Assembly: GCA_028876585.1 (NCBI GenBank) | Contig: JAGWRL010000018.1 | Coordinates: 1-7,073 of the forward strand | Length of the DNA stretch: 7,073 nucleotides | Direction of reading: 5' to 3' | Source of the DNA: Pseudomonadota bacterium | Lineage (GTDB): Bacteria > Pseudomonadota > Alphaproteobacteria > Rhizobiales > Beijerinckiaceae | Part shown: piece after piece, positions 5,994 through 7,073 of the stretch | Position numbering within the stretch: position 1 is the first letter of the stretch | Layout: each line of letters opens with the position of its first letter | Notes under the pieces: generated by a model | Database searches by the model: none | What the model saw: only the letters and a program-made list of their open reading frames with translations | Told to the model about the DNA's origin: nothing | Made by a program: the position numbers and the translations under genes

Positions 5994-6634
5994 GCGGTTC
6001 CTTTCGGGGTGCTGAGCGCGTCGCCGCCGCCCTTCGGGCGCGCCAGCGCGAACATCCGGTCGGCGACGGCGTAATCCTGATAGCCGCAGCGCGCCAAGGG
6101 CGCGGCGGCGGCGGTGTCGAAACGGCCGTCGCGAATCAGCGCGTCGTCGAGATGGAACGCCACCACCTCGCCGAACACGAGATGGTTGTCGAGCTCGGCG
6201 CCGTTATGGCGCTTCAGCCGCAAAATCTGCGTCACCTTGCATTCGAGGCTGGCGTGCGCGCGCGCCACGCGCGGCGCCGCCACCAGCCGGCAGGCCGCCA
6301 TTTCCAGGCCCGCATGGTCGAATTCGCTCGCGCCGCGCGGCAGCGGCGCCGAGGTCTCGCTCATCTCGCGCATCAGGTCGAAACTCGCCAGATTGAACAC
6401 GAACTCGCCGCTCTCCTCGGCGTAGGACGCCGAATCCTTGAACCCCTCGCTGGCAAAGCCGACGATCGGCGCCTCGACGGAAGCGAAAGCGTTGAAGAAG
6501 GAATAAGGCGCGAGATTGACGCGGCCGTCTTTGGCGCGCGTCGAAATCCAGCCGATCGGCCGCGGCGCGATGATCGCCTTGAACGGATCATGGGGAAGCA
6601 GCGTCTTGTCGCGCGCGCGGGTCTCATAAAACAT
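5990..6634 (-). CDS. Flavin-reductase-like FMN-binding protein (DIM6/NTAB family)
   Basis: This is a cytoplasmic split-barrel flavoprotein of the flavin reductase-like family, members of which reduce or bind FMN using NAD(P)H, or act as the reductase component of oxygenases. The 214-residue protein has the family's N-terminal signature PRPIGWIST (24-32), then NLAPYSFFNAFASVEAPIVGF (40-60, FMN-binding region), the SASYAEESGEFVFNLAS block (68-84; the usual D-T-xx-N is D67-S-A-S-Y) and the C-terminal HLVFGEVVAFHLDD (151-164). The ATG at 6632-6634 is preceded by GAGG 6 nt upstream, which overlaps the stop of the nitroreductase gene. The operon position between a nitroreductase and cytochrome b561 suggests a role in electron transfer from NAD(P)H through flavin. 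The exact substrate is not evident; an oxygenase partner is not in the window. Confidence 0.9.
   Translation of the reverse strand: MFYETRARDKTLLPHDPFKAIIAPRPIGWISTRAKDGRVNLAPYSFFNAFASVEAPIVGFASEGFKDSASYAEESGEFVFNLASFDLMREMSETSAPLPRGASEFDHAGLEMAACRLVAAPRVARAHASLECKVTQILRLKRHNGAELDNHLVFGEVVAFHLDDALIRDGRFDTAAAAPLARCGYQDYAVADRMFALARPKGGGDALSTPKGTA
5999..6004 (-). promoter_or_regulatory. Ribosome-binding site of the b561 gene inside the flavin reductase gene
   Basis: AAAGGA on the minus strand lies 5 nt before the b561 ATG and within the last codons of the flavin reductase gene. With the ATGA stop/start overlap it supports the chosen start and suggests translational coupling. Confidence 0.6.
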
Positions 6635-6642
6635 GGGCGGCC

Positions 6643-7073
6643 TCAGAAATAGGTGACGATGTCGGCGAGGTCGGGACGCGGCCGATCCTCGGGCGGCTTT
6701 TTGGCGCGCCCGATATGGACGAAGCCGGCGATGCGCTCATGTTCCGCCAGCCCGATTCCGGCGCGGAAGCGCGCGTCATAGGCGCACCATTCCGTCAGCC
6801 AGGTCGAGGCCAGCCCAAGCGCTGCGACCGCGATCTCCAGCGCCATCGTCGCCGCGCCCGCCGACAGCACCTGCTCCCATTCGGGGATTTTCACATGCGG
6901 CCCCGCGCGCGAAACCACCGCGATCACCAGGGGCGAGCGCGAAAAGCGGTTGCGTTCGGCGGCGCGGGTCGCCTCGTCGAGATCGGGCGCATCGGCGAGC
7001 CGCAGCTCGAGCGCCAGCCGGCCGGCGCGCTCGCGCCCTTCGCCGGCGAACACGATGAAGCGCCACGGCGCCA
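6643..7073 (-). CDS. Nitroreductase family protein, YdjA-like (5' end beyond the window)
   Basis: This is the C-terminal 142 residues of an FMN-dependent nitroreductase-family enzyme. The visible part opens APWRFIVFAGEGRERAG, matching the QPWHFFVIEGEGRERF block of E. coli YdjA. It continues with RSPLVIAVVS, then KIPEWEQVLSAGAATMALEIA (the family's WEQ..SAG FMN/dimer region), GLASTWLTEW, HERIAGFVHIG, and the tail RPDLADIVTYF, which parallels the YdjA ending DPTPFVTYF. YdjA proteins have about 185 residues, so roughly 40 N-terminal residues, including the RRS flavin-binding motif, lie outside. An in-frame GTG at 7051-7053 is internal and is not the start, since homology continues upstream of it. 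It is probably a dimer with NAD(P)H oxidoreductase activity on nitro- or quinone-type acceptors; the natural substrate is unknown. It is the first visible gene of a three-gene operon, 8 bp before the flavin reductase. Confidence 0.9.
   Translation of the reverse strand, partial: APWRFIVFAGEGRERAGRLALELRLADAPDLDEATRAAERNRFSRSPLVIAVVSRAGPHVKIPEWEQVLSAGAATMALEIAVAALGLASTWLTEWCAYDARFRAGIGLAEHERIAGFVHIGRAKKPPEDRPRPDLADIVTYF

Overview
The window looks like ordinary chromosome from a high-GC alphaproteobacterium, most likely of the order Hyphomicrobiales (Rhizobiales). The strongest taxonomic sign is a clear mipZ gene, since MipZ is an alphaproteobacterial division-site regulator. The GloA tail, the small outer-membrane barrel protein and two TTAA-N7-TTAA-type CtrA-like boxes agree with this. 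A methylotroph or Beijerinckiaceae-like host is possible but cannot be shown from the sequence. I see no transposase, integrase, phage gene, CRISPR array or defence island.

Layout, left to right. Positions 1-117 hold no gene that I can support. Next come tRNA-Thr(CGU) (118-193, minus) and gloA, glyoxalase I (267-707, minus), with an 8-bp GC hairpin between them. A 65-bp divergent spacer containing the palindrome CCTTATAAGG separates gloA from a cation diffusion facilitator (CDF) transporter (773-2155, plus), which appears to carry three tandem C-terminal metal-binding-type domains instead of one. A 230-bp spacer with a 7-bp-stem hairpin follows. Then come mipZ (2386-3318, plus) and a GT8-type glycosyltransferase (3315-4256, plus), which overlap by four bases (TTGA) and are probably translationally coupled. 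An AT-rich 146-bp promoter region with two CtrA-like boxes and a leader hairpin precedes an exported outer-membrane beta-barrel protein (4403-5452, plus).

The right end is a convergent minus-strand operon read from the right edge inwards: a YdjA-like nitroreductase (cut by the window edge), a flavin-reductase-like FMN protein, and a four-helix cytochrome b561. The gaps are 8 bp and a 4-bp ATGA overlap, so the three genes are probably co-expressed and may form a small flavin/haem redox module.

No wholly new system is evident. The points most worth a second look are the triple C-terminal domain of the CDF transporter with His ligands in domains 2 and 3, the mipZ-glycosyltransferase coupling, the CtrA-like sites in front of the outer-membrane gene, and the nitroreductase/flavin reductase/b561 operon. 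Long antisense reading frames across the CDF, mipZ and glycosyltransferase genes are high-GC shadows.
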